NCBI RefSeq assembly: GCF_012395185.1
Contig: NZ_JAAZTU010000001.1
Coordinates: 1 to 64,000 of the forward strand
Direction of reading: 5' to 3'
DNA length: 64,000 bases
Source: Vibrio aestuarianus
GTDB taxonomy: Bacteria > Pseudomonadota > Gammaproteobacteria > Enterobacterales > Vibrionaceae
A program made the translations under genes and the position numbers. The notes under the pieces are model-generated. The model made no database searches and had not been told where the DNA came from. It saw nothing but the letters and a program-made list of their open reading frames with translations. Position 1 is the first letter of the stretch, and each line of letters starts with the position of its first letter. Of this stretch, positions 1 to 8,484 are shown one piece after another.

Positions 1-50
1 TGATCCTAACATTGAAGGTTATTTATAATTGTTCAGTGTTGAAACCTTGC

Positions 51-127
51 GCGTCCTTAGCTCAGCTGGATAGAGTACCTGGCTACGAACCAGGCGGTCG
101 GAGGTTCGAATCCTCCAGGACGCGCCA
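51..127 (+). tRNA. tRNA-Arg (anticodon ACG), copy 1
   Basis: A 77-nt cloverleaf with acceptor arms GCGTCCT and AGGACGC, an anticodon loop containing ACG, the T-arm signature GGTTCGAATCC and an encoded CCA end. ACG (normally deaminated to ICG) reads CGU, CGC and CGA. It is the first of three near-identical genes spaced about 140 bp apart. Confidence 0.97.
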
Positions 128-190
128 CTTTAAGGGTCAATGATCCTAACATTGAAGGTTATTTATAATTATTCAGTGTTGAAACCTTGT

Positions 191-267
191 GCGTCCTTAG
201 CTCAGCTGGATAGAGTACCTGGCTACGAACCAGGCGGTCGGAGGTTCGAATCCTCCAGGACGCGCCA
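191..267 (+). tRNA. tRNA-Arg (anticodon ACG), copy 2
   Basis: Same 77-nt tRNA as copy 1, including ACG anticodon and encoded CCA. It lies exactly 140 nt downstream, and the spacer between copies is itself repeated, so the unit duplicated as a whole. The three genes probably share one primary transcript that is cut into single tRNAs. Confidence 0.97.
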
Positions 268-332
268 CTTATTAAGGGTCAATGATCCTAACATTGAAGG
301 TTATTTATAATTGTTCAGTGTTGAAACCTTGC

Positions 333-409
333 GCGTCCTTAGCTCAGCTGGATAGAGTACCTGGCTACGAACCAGGCGGTCGGAGGTTCGAATCCTCCAG
401 GACGCGCCA
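333..409 (+). tRNA. tRNA-Arg (anticodon ACG), copy 3
   Basis: Third identical tRNA-Arg gene, 142 nt after the second. It is the last gene of the array and is followed within 10 nt by an intrinsic terminator. Confidence 0.97.
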
Positions 410-417
410 TCAATTGA

Positions 418-444
418 AAGCCTCGCATCATGCGGGGCTTTTTT
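418..444 (+). terminator. Intrinsic terminator of the tRNA-Arg array
   Basis: AAGCCTCGCA, a TCA loop and TGCGGGGCTT form a 10-bp stem with one T-G wobble, followed by a run of T. Confidence 0.9.
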
Positions 445-778
445 GTTTAAAAAATGTTGCTATTTTGTTAATTTGGTTTTTACAACTGATTGTTTTTCCT
501 GATTAATTGGCAATGTTTTAACTTCCTCCCAGTATTAGCCCCCTTTTTTGATTAACGTAGCCATATTGGTTAGTTAAATGCTTGCCAAAATGCGAATAAT
601 TTAGAGTTTTGTTGTTTGTGTGACGCTTTATTCACCGTTTTTGTGTGTTATCTACAAGAGTTCCTTAAACAAAATTGACAATTATTAACCAATCGAGATA
701 ATCCTAGTCCGCTTGTCAGGATCGTATTTGCTGAAATCCTCGACAATTGTTGTCAGGATGACACAGAAAGGAAGCAAC
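445..778. other. Gene-free region between tRNA array and oadG
   Basis: About 330 nt, AT-rich, with no convincing coding frame. Its only clear content is the sigma70-type promoter at 675-702. A partly symmetric TGTGA/TCAC pair near 620-640 has 8 rather than 6 central bases, so I do not call it a CRP site. Confidence 0.5.
675..702 (+). promoter_or_regulatory. Probable sigma70 promoter of oadGAB
   Basis: A perfect -35 TTGACA (675-680), a 16-nt spacer and a -10 GATAAT (697-702) lie about 75 nt ahead of the oadG start. Confidence 0.6.
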
Positions 779-1036
779 ATGACTAATATTGGAAGCCTGT
801 TAGTTGACGCAGCAACCCTTATGGTGACGGGGATGGCTGTTGTCTTTATTTTCCTAACAATTCTCGTTTATCTCGTTCGGTTAATGTCCAAACTGGTACC
901 AGAAGAAGTACCACAGCCGGTCGCAGCACCTACTCAGAACCGAAAGGTTCAATCAAACCCTTCAGCTGTTAGCCCTCAGGTAGTAGCGGTGATTTCTGCT
1001 GCGGTACATCAGTATCGTTCAGCTTCAGCCAAATAG
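779..1036 (+). CDS. oadG: Oxaloacetate decarboxylase gamma subunit
   Basis: Small membrane subunit (85 aa) of the biotin-dependent, sodium-pumping oxaloacetate decarboxylase. It anchors the alpha subunit to the beta subunit. The protein has a single hydrophobic segment (about residues 11-33, LLVDAATLMVTGMAVVFIFL region) and a proline- and glutamine-rich hydrophilic tail, which is the usual OadG layout. The start at 779 is preceded by AAGGAAG at good spacing; an in-frame start at 713 would add a non-conserved extension and lacks a ribosome site. First gene of oadGAB, 30 nt before oadA. Confidence 0.9.
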   Translation: MTNIGSLLVDAATLMVTGMAVVFIFLTILVYLVRLMSKLVPEEVPQPVAAPTQNRKVQSNPSAVSPQVVAVISAAVHQYRSASAK

Positions 1037-1066
1037 TTTTTAAAGTATTAAAAGGAGTTAATGAGC

Positions 1067-2851
1067 ATGTCTAAACCACTAGCGATTACCGATGTGGTCC
1101 TTCGTGATGCGCATCAGTCACTATTTGCCACTCGTATGCGTATCGAAGATATGCTGCCTATCGCGGCAGAGCTGGATAAAATTGGTTACTGGTCTTTAGA
1201 GACTTGGGGGGGCGCAACATTTGATGCTTGTATTCGTTATCTTGGGGAGGACCCATGGGAGCGTTTACGAGCACTGAAAAAAGCGATGCCAAATACACCC
1301 ATGCAAATGCTATTGCGCGGACAAAACCTGCTAGGTTACCGCCACTATGCAGATGATGTTGTCGAGAAATTTGTTGAACGTGCCCATGCCAATGGTATGG
1401 ACGTATTTCGTATTTTTGATGCGATGAATGATGTTCGTAACTTCGAGAAAGCGGTTAAGGCAACCATCGATGTTGGTGCTCATGCGCAAGGAACCTTATC
1501 CTACACGACGAGCCCTGTTCACAATGCTGATACTTGGGTTGATCTCGCTAAGCGTTTGGAAGACCTTGGTTGCCATTCTTTGTGTATCAAAGATATGTCT
1601 GGTTTGCTTAAGCCTTATGAAGCAGAAGAACTCATTACTCGAATTAAAGCCTCTTGTCATGTGCCATTAGCGTTGCACAGCCATGCGACAACTGGCCTGT
1701 CTGCGGCTACGGCTGTCAAAGCTGTTGAAGCGGGCATTGATATTCTCGACACCGCTATCTCTTCAATGAGCCAAACCTATGGTCATACCCCAACAGAAAC
1801 CGTGATAGCGATGCTAGAGGGTACTGAGCGTGATACCGGCCTTAGCTTGACTCAACTTGAACCGATCGCAACTTATTTCCGCGAAGTACGTAAAAAATAC
1901 GCAAAGTGGGAAGGTCAATTAAAGGGTGTCGACTCACGTATCCTTATCGCTCAGGTTCCTGGTGGTATGCTAACCAACATGGAAGGTCAACTTAAAGAGC
2001 AAGGAGCTGCTGATCGCCTTGATGAGGTGTTGGAAGAAATTCCACGCGTACGTAAAGATTTAGGATTTATCCCATTGGTTACACCGACTTCTCAAATTGT
2101 CGGTACTCAAGCGGTTATCAACGTGCTCACTGGCGAGCGTTATAAAAGTATCACTAAAGAAACAGCAGGTGTGCTAAAGGGTGAATATGGCGCAACGCCA
2201 GCAGAAGTAAATAAAGCGCTGCAAGAAAAAGTGCTTGGTAACCTTGCACCTATCACTTGTCGTCCTGCTGACTTACTTGATGCTGAAATGGATCTATTAA
2301 CCACAGAACTTCTAGAAAAAGCGAAAGTGGAAGGTATCTCTTTAGCTGAAGATACAGTGGATGATGTGCTGACTTATGCCCTGTTTCCTCAAGTGGGCCT
2401 GAAGTTCCTGAAAAATCGTCATAACCCAGATGCTTTTGAACCTGCGCCAACATTAGAGTCTGCTCAACCAGCACCGGTTGCGGCTGTTACTGCTTGTGGT
2501 GGTATTGAATCCTACAGCGTGAAAGTGGATGGACAAGTCTACGATGTTGAAGTCGGTCCTCAAGGCCAGTTAACTTCAGTGACGCCTTCTCAAAACCAGC
2601 AGCCGCAAACAGCACCAGCTGCTGCACCTTCTAGTGATGCAGAAGCCGTACCTTCTCCATTAGCGGGTAATATTTTCAAGGTTAATGTGCAGGCGGGCTC
2701 TGAAGTGCTTGAAGGAGATGTATTGGTTATTCTTGAAGCGATGAAGATGGAAACTGAAATTCGCGCTGCTCGTGGTGGTGTGGTGCAGGATCTTCATGTT
2801 AAAGAAGGCGATGCAGTCACTGTTGGCGCACCACTACTAAGCTTAGCGTAA
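1067..2851 (+). CDS. oadA: Oxaloacetate decarboxylase alpha subunit
   Basis: Carboxyltransferase/biotin subunit. It moves CO2 from oxaloacetate to its biotin, leaving pyruvate. The N-terminal half is an HMGL-like carboxyltransferase barrel ([11 protein letters not shown] near residue 10, DAMNDVRN near 115, LHSHATTG near 205). It is followed by the conserved PYC/OADA region, an Ala/Pro/Gln linker (about 490-525) and a C-terminal biotinyl domain with the EAMKMETE motif, the modified lysine being K560. Length 594 aa is typical. AGGAG at 1053-1057 sits 9 nt from ATG 1067 and only 3 nt from ATG 1061, so I prefer 1067; using 1061 adds two residues. Middle gene of oadGAB. Confidence 0.95.
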   Translation: MSKPLAITDVVLRDAHQSLFATRMRIEDMLPIAAELDKIGYWSLETWGGATFDACIRYLGEDPWERLRALKKAMPNTPMQMLLRGQNLLGYRHYADDVVEKFVERAHANGMDVFRIFDAMNDVRNFEKAVKATIDVGAHAQGTLSYTTSPVHNADTWVDLAKRLEDLGCHSLCIKDMSGLLKPYEAEELITRIKASCHVPLALHSHATTGLSAATAVKAVEAGIDILDTAISSMSQTYGHTPTETVIAMLEGTERDTGLSLTQLEPIATYFREVRKKYAKWEGQLKGVDSRILIAQVPGGMLTNMEGQLKEQGAADRLDEVLEEIPRVRKDLGFIPLVTPTSQIVGTQAVINVLTGERYKSITKETAGVLKGEYGATPAEVNKALQEKVLGNLAPITCRPADLLDAEMDLLTTELLEKAKVEGISLAEDTVDDVLTYALFPQVGLKFLKNRHNPDAFEPAPTLESAQPAPVAAVTACGGIESYSVKVDGQVYDVEVGPQGQLTSVTPSQNQQPQTAPAAAPSSDAEAVPSPLAGNIFKVNVQAGSEVLEGDVLVILEAMKMETEIRAARGGVVQDLHVKEGDAVTVGAPLLSLA

Positions 2852-2860
2852 GGGAGTACC

Positions 2861-3991
2861 ATGGAAGGACTACTGATCTTATGGTCTGAAACGGGCATTG
2901 CTAACTTTCAGTTAGGCCAGTTGTGCATGATTGCCGTCGGTTGCTTGCTGTTGTTTTTGGCTATCCGTAAGGGATTTGAGCCTTTGTTACTGTTGCCGAT
3001 TGGTTTTGGTGCAATATTAGCGAATATTCCTAATGCAGGTTTTACCGAGCCAGGTGGGCTGCTTTATTACGTTTATCACGTAGGTATTGAGACCGGGGTC
3101 TTCCCGTTACTCATATTTATGGGAGTAGGCGCAATGACAGACTTCGGAGCATTAATTGCTAACCCGAAAACCTTATGGTTAGGGGCGGCGGCTCAGTTTG
3201 GTATCTTTGCTACCTTGTTTGGGGCGATCATGCTGAACTACATTCCGGGGATGGAATTTAGCATGGCAGACGCCTCCTCCATTGCTATTATCGGTGGGGC
3301 AGATGGCCCAACGGCTATCTTCTTGGCCAGTCGATTGTCTCCCGATCTATTAGGTGCAATTGCGGTTGCTGCGTATAGCTACATGGCGTTAGTGCCGATT
3401 ATTCAGCCACCAATAATGAAAGCTTTGACGACGCCAGAAGAGCGTAAAATTAAGATGGCTCAGCTTCGTCATGTTGGAAAGGCAGAGAAAATTCTCTTTC
3501 CGATGGCCGTACTAATGATGACAGTTCTCTTTTTGCCTTCTGCGACACCTTTGGTGGGGATGTTCTGTTTGGGTAACTTGATGCGTGAGGCGGGCGTGGT
3601 TGATCGCCTTTCTAAAACCGCGCAAAACGAGTTGATCAACATTGTAACGATCTTCCTAGGGCTTGGTGTTGGATCCAAATTGCAAGCGGATAAATTTCTT
3701 AACCTAGAGACATTAGGAATTTTGGCACTCGGTGCGGCGGCATTCAGTATTGGTACTGCAGGCGGTGTATTGATGGCTAAACTATTGAATCGATACTCTA
3801 AAGAGGATATTAACCCATTAATTGGTGCTGCTGGGGTATCGGCTGTGCCAATGGCCGCTCGAGTCGTCAATAAAGTTGGTCTTGAAGCTAATCCTCAAAA
3901 CTTCCTACTAATGCATGCAATGGGACCAAACGTAGCAGGAGTGCTTGGTTCGGCAGTCGCTGCGGGCGTTTTGCTTGCTCTTGTGGGGTAA
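2861..3991 (+). CDS. oadB: Oxaloacetate decarboxylase beta subunit (Na+ pump)
   Basis: Integral membrane subunit (376 aa) that decarboxylates carboxybiotin and couples this to Na+ export. Many hydrophobic helices are visible. The diagnostic [17 protein letters not shown] motif contains D148, which corresponds to the essential Asp of the family. A second conserved stretch near the C-terminus reads [16 protein letters not shown]. The gene begins 9 nt after oadA with GGGAG ahead of its ATG and ends ahead of a strong terminator, so oadGAB is a closed three-gene operon. It supports pyruvate formation from oxaloacetate while contributing to the sodium gradient used by Vibrio. Confidence 0.95.
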   Translation: MEGLLILWSETGIANFQLGQLCMIAVGCLLLFLAIRKGFEPLLLLPIGFGAILANIPNAGFTEPGGLLYYVYHVGIETGVFPLLIFMGVGAMTDFGALIANPKTLWLGAAAQFGIFATLFGAIMLNYIPGMEFSMADASSIAIIGGADGPTAIFLASRLSPDLLGAIAVAAYSYMALVPIIQPPIMKALTTPEERKIKMAQLRHVGKAEKILFPMAVLMMTVLFLPSATPLVGMFCLGNLMREAGVVDRLSKTAQNELINIVTIFLGLGVGSKLQADKFLNLETLGILALGAAAFSIGTAGGVLMAKLLNRYSKEDINPLIGAAGVSAVPMAARVVNKVGLEANPQNFLLMHAMGPNVAGVLGSAVAAGVLLALVG

Positions 3992-4060
3992 TTATTGAAA
4001 GTGTGGATGGTTATTTTGCGAGCTAAAAAGTAACCAGAAACAATAAAATGGTATATATTC

Positions 4061-4088
4061 AAAGGGATGCTGAGGCATCCCTTTTTTT
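4061..4088 (+). terminator. Intrinsic terminator after oadGAB
   Basis: AAAGGGATGC, a TGAG loop and GCATCCCTTT form a perfect 10-bp stem ending in a run of T. Confidence 0.93.
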
Positions 4089-4107
4089 ATCAATAGGGAA
4101 GTTTGAA

Positions 4108-5058
4108 ATGAAAAATAAACAGATCGCAATTACTGAGTTTGGTGGACCTGATGTTCTCGCTATTCAGACCAATGACCTGCCTCACCCCAAAGCCGGAGAA
4201 GTTCTGGTTAAAGTTGCCTTTTCAGGTGTCAATCCTATTGATGTTAAAACTCGGGCGGGCCTCGGTTGGGCTGCCGCACAAAATAAAGATAATCTGCCTT
4301 GGGTTCCTGGGTATGATATTGCTGGTTGCATAATCCAAGTAGGTGAGCAAAGCCAACGCTTTCAAGTTGGGGATAATGTTGCAGGCTTTGTTGGTTTTCC
4401 ACTCTGTGGTGGTGGTTATAGCCAATATATTTGTGTAGCGGAAACAGAGCTGAGTTTAGTGCCTGACGCTGTTACTTTAGAGGCCGCAGCGGTGTTGCCG
4501 TTAGCTGGGCAGACTGCGGCGCAAGCCTTAAATAAAGCTCAAGTTAAAGAAGGCGATAGGGTGCTTATCTTAGCCGGTGCTGGTGGGGTTGGTCACCTCG
4601 CGGTACAGATTGCATTAGCTGCAAAAGCGGAAGTTTATACTACTTGCAGCGAGTCTAATCTTGATTATTTGGCGACATTAGGTGCCCATGCCATCAATTA
4701 TAATTTTGCACCAGTTTCTCAGCGTTTAGAGGAAGTGGATGTATTGATTGATTTAGTCGGCGGTGATGCCGCTTTGGATGCACTGAAGTGCTTAAAAGAT
4801 GAAGCACGTGTGGTTACGGTGCCGACTTTAAGCGCCGAGTTGATTTGTGAAAAAGCCAAATTATTGGGTTTTGAAGCAACTGGAATGCTCGTTGACCCTA
4901 ATCCAGAGCAGCTAGACACTATGCTATATATGGTTAGTGTCGGCCTACTCAAAACTGAAATTCAACATATTTATCCACTAGATGAGGCGGTGGCGGCTCA
5001 TCAACAAATCGAGACTGGTCATACACGAGGCAAGGTGCTACTTGATATGCAATGCTAG
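4108..5058 (+). CDS. NADP-dependent MDR-family oxidoreductase (quinone oxidoreductase-like)
   Basis: Cytosolic 316-aa medium-chain dehydrogenase/reductase. The N-terminal GroES-like domain opens with AITEFGGPDVL and carries the GVNPIDVKTRAG motif. The Rossmann domain has a nucleotide-binding AGAGGVGHLAVQIA stretch near residue 155. I see no zinc-ligand set, which suggests the zinc-free quinone oxidoreductase/enoyl-reductase branch; the substrate is unknown. The ATG at 4108 has AGGGAA 7 nt upstream. A longer in-frame start at 4048 would begin before the oad terminator hairpin and is rejected. It overlaps the next gene by 7 nt, so the two are probably co-transcribed. Confidence 0.85.
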   Translation: MKNKQIAITEFGGPDVLAIQTNDLPHPKAGEVLVKVAFSGVNPIDVKTRAGLGWAAAQNKDNLPWVPGYDIAGCIIQVGEQSQRFQVGDNVAGFVGFPLCGGGYSQYICVAETELSLVPDAVTLEAAAVLPLAGQTAAQALNKAQVKEGDRVLILAGAGGVGHLAVQIALAAKAEVYTTCSESNLDYLATLGAHAINYNFAPVSQRLEEVDVLIDLVGGDAALDALKCLKDEARVVTVPTLSAELICEKAKLLGFEATGMLVDPNPEQLDTMLYMVSVGLLKTEIQHIYPLDEAVAAHQQIETGHTRGKVLLDMQC

Positions 5059-5513
5059 AGTTTTTTAACTCATGGTTTGAACAGATTGCTCTATGGTTTT
5101 CTGACTCAGCGCTTTGGGTCATGTTCATTGGTGGCTTTTTAAGTGCCACGTTATTGCCCGGTGGTTCTGAGGCTGGCCTTATTGCGACGCTAAGCCTCAA
5201 TCAATTTTCTCCTTTTGTGGTTATTTCTGTGGCGACATTGGGAAATACCTTAGGCGGTTTAACCAATTATTGGCTTGGATTTTGGCTACCCAATCGAACT
5301 GATAGCGAGAAACATGGTCATAAAGCTTTAGCTTGGCTGAATAAGCACGGTTATTGGGCTTTATTACTCAGTTGGTTACCTATTATTGGTGACCCTATTT
5401 GTCTTGCTGCCGGTTGGTTACGAATGCGATTTTTCCCCACACTGATGATGATTTTGATTGGTAAGGCTCTTCGTTATACCCTGCTGACCGCAATTTATTA
5501 TGGTTTTTTCTAA
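5052..5513 (+). CDS. yqaA: YqaA family inner-membrane protein (DedA/VTT-like)
   Basis: Membrane protein of 153 aa resembling E. coli YqaA of the VTT/DedA superfamily. Hydrophobic helices cover most of the length. Conserved features include LPGGSEAGL near residue 35, the GNTLGGLTNYWLG glycine motif near 67, and a C-terminal GDPICLAAGWLRM with a following helix. Members of the superfamily are linked to membrane lipid or peptide homeostasis, but no reaction is established for YqaA. Its start lies inside the end of the preceding oxidoreductase gene (7-nt overlap), indicating translational coupling. Confidence 0.85.
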   Translation: MLEFFNSWFEQIALWFSDSALWVMFIGGFLSATLLPGGSEAGLIATLSLNQFSPFVVISVATLGNTLGGLTNYWLGFWLPNRTDSEKHGHKALAWLNKHGYWALLLSWLPIIGDPICLAAGWLRMRFFPTLMMILIGKALRYTLLTAIYYGFF

Positions 5514-5522
5514 GGAGATGTT

Positions 5523-8378
5523 ATGAGAAAAATTTGGCTGGGTGCCTTTTCTCTTATCGCCGTTTATGGCTGTACTTCCACGACTGCACCCGTATCTTTT
5601 TTTTCATCAATACCTGAAGGGGTTACTTTGGTTGAGCAAGTCGATGCGCAACCTGGAAAGGTGATGATCCCTTACTCAAAATATCGTCTCGATAATGGCT
5701 TAACAGTGGTGCTCTCACCAGATCATTCCGATCCTTTAGTGCATGTCGATGTGACTTATCACGTGGGTTCTGCCCGTGAAGAAGTCGGTAAGTCGGGTTT
5801 TGCGCACTTCTTTGAGCACATGATGTTCCAAGGATCAGAGCATGTCGGTGACCAAGAACATTTCAGAATTATCACCGAAGCTGGAGGAACCTTAAACGGC
5901 TCAACCAACCGTGACCGAACGAATTACTATGAAACTGTGCCTGCCAATCAACTTGAGAAAATGTTGTGGTTAGAGTCCGATCGAATGGGTTTTTTGCTTG
6001 ATGCAGTTTCGCAGCGTAAGTTTGAAATTCAGCGCGATACGGTAAAAAATGAACGCGCGCAGAATTATGACAACCGTCCTTATGGGTTGATGTGGGAAAA
6101 AATCGGTGAGGCAATGTACCCTGAAGGTCATCCATATTCATGGCAGACCATAGGTTATGTCGAGGATCTTGATCGAGTCGATGTTAATGATCTTAAAGCC
6201 TTTTTCCTTCGTTGGTATGGGCCAAATAACGCGGTGTTAACCATCGGTGGCGATATCGATGTTGACCAAACATTAGCGTGGATAAATAAATACTTTGGTT
6301 CAATTCCAAAGGGGCCAGATGTAGAAAATGCGCCTAAACAACCGGTAACTTTGTCGCAAGATCGTTTCATTACTTTAGAAGATCGCATTCAGCAACCGAT
6401 GGTTGTTGTTGGTTGGCCGACCGAGTATCGCGGCTCTTCCAGCCAGCCTTCATTAGATGCATTGGCGAAAGTATTGGGCAGTGGTACCAATAGTGTTCTT
6501 TACCAAGATCTAGTGAAGAGCCAAAAAGCGGTGGATGCCGGAGCATTCCAAGAGTGCGCCGAATTGGCGTGTACATTTTATGTTTATGCGATGGCTCCAT
6601 CGGGTGATAAAGCTCAACTCGCTCCTTTATATCAAGAGTTGATGCAAAGCCTCGACAAATTTAATCAACAGGGTGTCGAGCAAAGCCGTTTAGATCAAAT
6701 AACCGGTATGGCGGAAGCCAATGCGGTGTTTGCACTGCAAAGTGTCGCTGGTAAAGTGACGCAATTGGCTTCCAATGAAACTTTCTATGGGCAGCCCGAC
6801 CGCATTGAAGAGCAACTTGCCCAGCTCCACGCAGTATCACCACAATCTGTGCAAGCGGCTTATCAGAATTTCCTAGCCAGTAAAGCCAAAGTAACCTTGA
6901 GTGTTGTGCCTAAAAATCGCATTGATTTAGCGGTTCAAAAAGCGAATTTTACGACACCGAATAGAACCTTGCCTGAGCATCTGAAAATCAGTGATGACCA
7001 ACTTGATTATCGTCAGGTTGAGGATGACTTTGATCGTTCAATCATGCCGCAAGTGGCGCAAGGCGTGAAAGCACAAATGCCACCGTTGTATGAGCTCTAT
7101 TTTGACAATGGCACCGAGTTACTTGGAACGGAGACTAGTGAAACACCAACGGTGTTGATTGCTATCAACTTACCGGCAGGTGAGCGACATGTTGCTCGTG
7201 GCAAAGAGGGATTAGCTAATTTAACCGCAGCACTATTAGAAGAAGGGTCAACTAAGCGGTCGGTGGAAACCATTCAAGCTCAGTTAGATCAACTTGGTTC
7301 AACCATCAGTGTTAATGCGAATGAATACTCAACGAGTATCGTGATTTCGAGCTTGAAGAAAAACGTACCAGCGACATTGGATGTGGTTGAAGAAGTATTA
7401 TTCCATCCGGCTTTTAAAGAGAGTGATTTTGAACGTCTAAAGAAACAGATGCTTGAAGGTTTGGTTTATCAACATCAAAAACCAAGTTGGTTGGCGTCAC
7501 AAGCCACTCGCCAAGTGCTATTTGGTCAATCGATTTTTGCGCGCTCAAGTGAAGGTACGCAGCAGTCTTTATCTGACCTGACATTGGCGGATGTTAAACG
7601 CTTTTACGCAAAGCATTACACACCACATGGTGCGCAGATTGTTGTTGTGGGTGATATCACCAAGCAAGAAGTGGCTAATGAACTTGTCTTTTTTAAACAA
7701 TGGCGTGGTGAGGCGTCACCATTACTTCGACCTCAGATCGTCACTCCACTTGAAACACAAAAAATCTATTTAGTGGATAAGCCCGATTCTCCGCAAAGCG
7801 TGGTTCATTTTGTTCGTAAAGGTTTACCTTTTGATGCAACGGATGAGTTATTTCTTAGTCAACTTGCTAACTTTAATTTAGCGGGTAACTTCAATAGCAG
7901 AATTAACCAGAACCTACGTGAAGATAAAGGCTATACCTATGGTGCTAGCGGCTATTTTGCCAGTAACCGTGAGGTGGGTTTAATCGTATTTAATGCTCAG
8001 GTGAGAGCGAATGCAACCATTGCGTCGATTATTGAAATGCAAAAAGAGATGCAAAAATTCAGTCAAAGTGGATTAACTGATCAAGAAATGAAATTTATGC
8101 GCCTTGCGGTCGGTCAACAAGATGCACTAACTTATGAAACACCAGCCCAAAAAGCACAACTGTTGAGCAGTATACTGACCTACAGTTTAGATGATGACTA
8201 TTTACAACAGCGTAACGAGTTGGTCGAAAGCGTTAAAAAATCAACGCTCAATCAATTAGCAGCGAAATGGTTCTCACCGACGGATTATCAAATAATTGTG
8301 GTTGGCGATGCGAAAATGCTAAAGCCTCAATTAGAAAAGTTAGATATTCCCGTGGAAGAGCTTGAAATCATCCGTTAG
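5523..8378 (+). CDS. M16 family (insulinase/pitrilysin) metallopeptidase, lipoprotein
   Basis: Large (951 aa) two-lobed zinc peptidase, probably periplasmic and lipid-anchored. The signal peptide ends in a lipobox, AVYGC, with Cys17 as the lipidation site. The inverted zinc motif HFFEH places H95 and H99 as ligands and E98 as the catalytic base; E177 in NERAQNYDNRP fits the distal ligand. The second half (about 500-951) is a degenerate M16 repeat that retains the R/Y element (DKGYTYGASGYF near 800) but lacks HxxEH, as is usual for the inactive lobe. The substrate is unknown; such enzymes degrade short peptides. It follows yqaA by 9 nt with AAGGAG before the ATG, so it may be the third gene of that operon. 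Confidence 0.9.
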   Translation: MRKIWLGAFSLIAVYGCTSTTAPVSFFSSIPEGVTLVEQVDAQPGKVMIPYSKYRLDNGLTVVLSPDHSDPLVHVDVTYHVGSAREEVGKSGFAHFFEHMMFQGSEHVGDQEHFRIITEAGGTLNGSTNRDRTNYYETVPANQLEKMLWLESDRMGFLLDAVSQRKFEIQRDTVKNERAQNYDNRPYGLMWEKIGEAMYPEGHPYSWQTIGYVEDLDRVDVNDLKAFFLRWYGPNNAVLTIGGDIDVDQTLAWINKYFGSIPKGPDVENAPKQPVTLSQDRFITLEDRIQQPMVVVGWPTEYRGSSSQPSLDALAKVLGSGTNSVLYQDLVKSQKAVDAGAFQECAELACTFYVYAMAPSGDKAQLAPLYQELMQSLDKFNQQGVEQSRLDQITGMAEANAVFALQSVAGKVTQLASNETFYGQPDRIEEQLAQLHAVSPQSVQAAYQNFLASKAKVTLSVVPKNRIDLAVQKANFTTPNRTLPEHLKISDDQLDYRQVEDDFDRSIMPQVAQGVKAQMPPLYELYFDNGTELLGTETSETPTVLIAINLPAGERHVARGKEGLANLTAALLEEGSTKRSVETIQAQLDQLGSTISVNANEYSTSIVISSLKKNVPATLDVVEEVLFHPAFKESDFERLKKQMLEGLVYQHQKPSWLASQATRQVLFGQSIFARSSEGTQQSLSDLTLADVKRFYAKHYTPHGAQIVVVGDITKQEVANELVFFKQWRGEASPLLRPQIVTPLETQKIYLVDKPDSPQSVVHFVRKGLPFDATDELFLSQLANFNLAGNFNSRINQNLREDKGYTYGASGYFASNREVGLIVFNAQVRANATIASIIEMQKEMQKFSQSGLTDQEMKFMRLAVGQQDALTYETPAQKAQLLSSILTYSLDDDYLQQRNELVESVKKSTLNQLAAKWFSPTDYQIIVVGDAKMLKPQLEKLDIPVEELEIIR

Positions 8379-8392
8379 AGTACACATAAATA

Positions 8393-8416
8393 GGAGGCAG
8401 ATTTTTATTTGCCTCC
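8393..8416. terminator. Hairpin between M16 peptidase gene and gshA
   Basis: GGAGGCA and TGCCTCC form a 7-bp stem around an AT-rich loop that contains the only T run. There is no good T tract after the stem, so termination efficiency is doubtful. Confidence 0.4.
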
Positions 8417-8484
8417 ATTCTAATCTCTCCATGAGTTAGAGCCACTTCCATTCGGATCATTACACATATAAGCGAATCATTATT

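Larger units (their letters stand above)
1..409 (+). repeat. Tandem ~140 bp repeat carrying tRNA-Arg genes
   Basis: Units begin at 1, 141 and 283, each opening with TGATCCTAACATTGAAGGTT and ending in a tRNA. The spacers differ by only a few bases (for example gttcag/attcag, and two extra bases before the third unit). The first unit starts at the window edge, so further copies may lie upstream. Confidence 0.9.

Noticed and set aside
1..409. Regular ~140 bp repeats considered as CRISPR
   Set aside because: The repeated part is a tRNA with its flank, and the spacers are themselves repeated; no cas genes nearby.
282..506. 74-codon frame across the third tRNA unit
   Set aside because: It runs through the tRNA-Arg gene and its terminator, has no ribosome site and no recognisable protein features.
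618..640. TGTGA...TCAC pair ahead of oadG as CRP site
   Set aside because: The half-sites are 8 rather than 6 nt apart and the second half lacks the final A; too weak to call.
3469..3870. 133-codon frame antisense to oadB
   Set aside because: No start signal and low-complexity Ala/Pro/Ile composition, as expected opposite a membrane protein gene.
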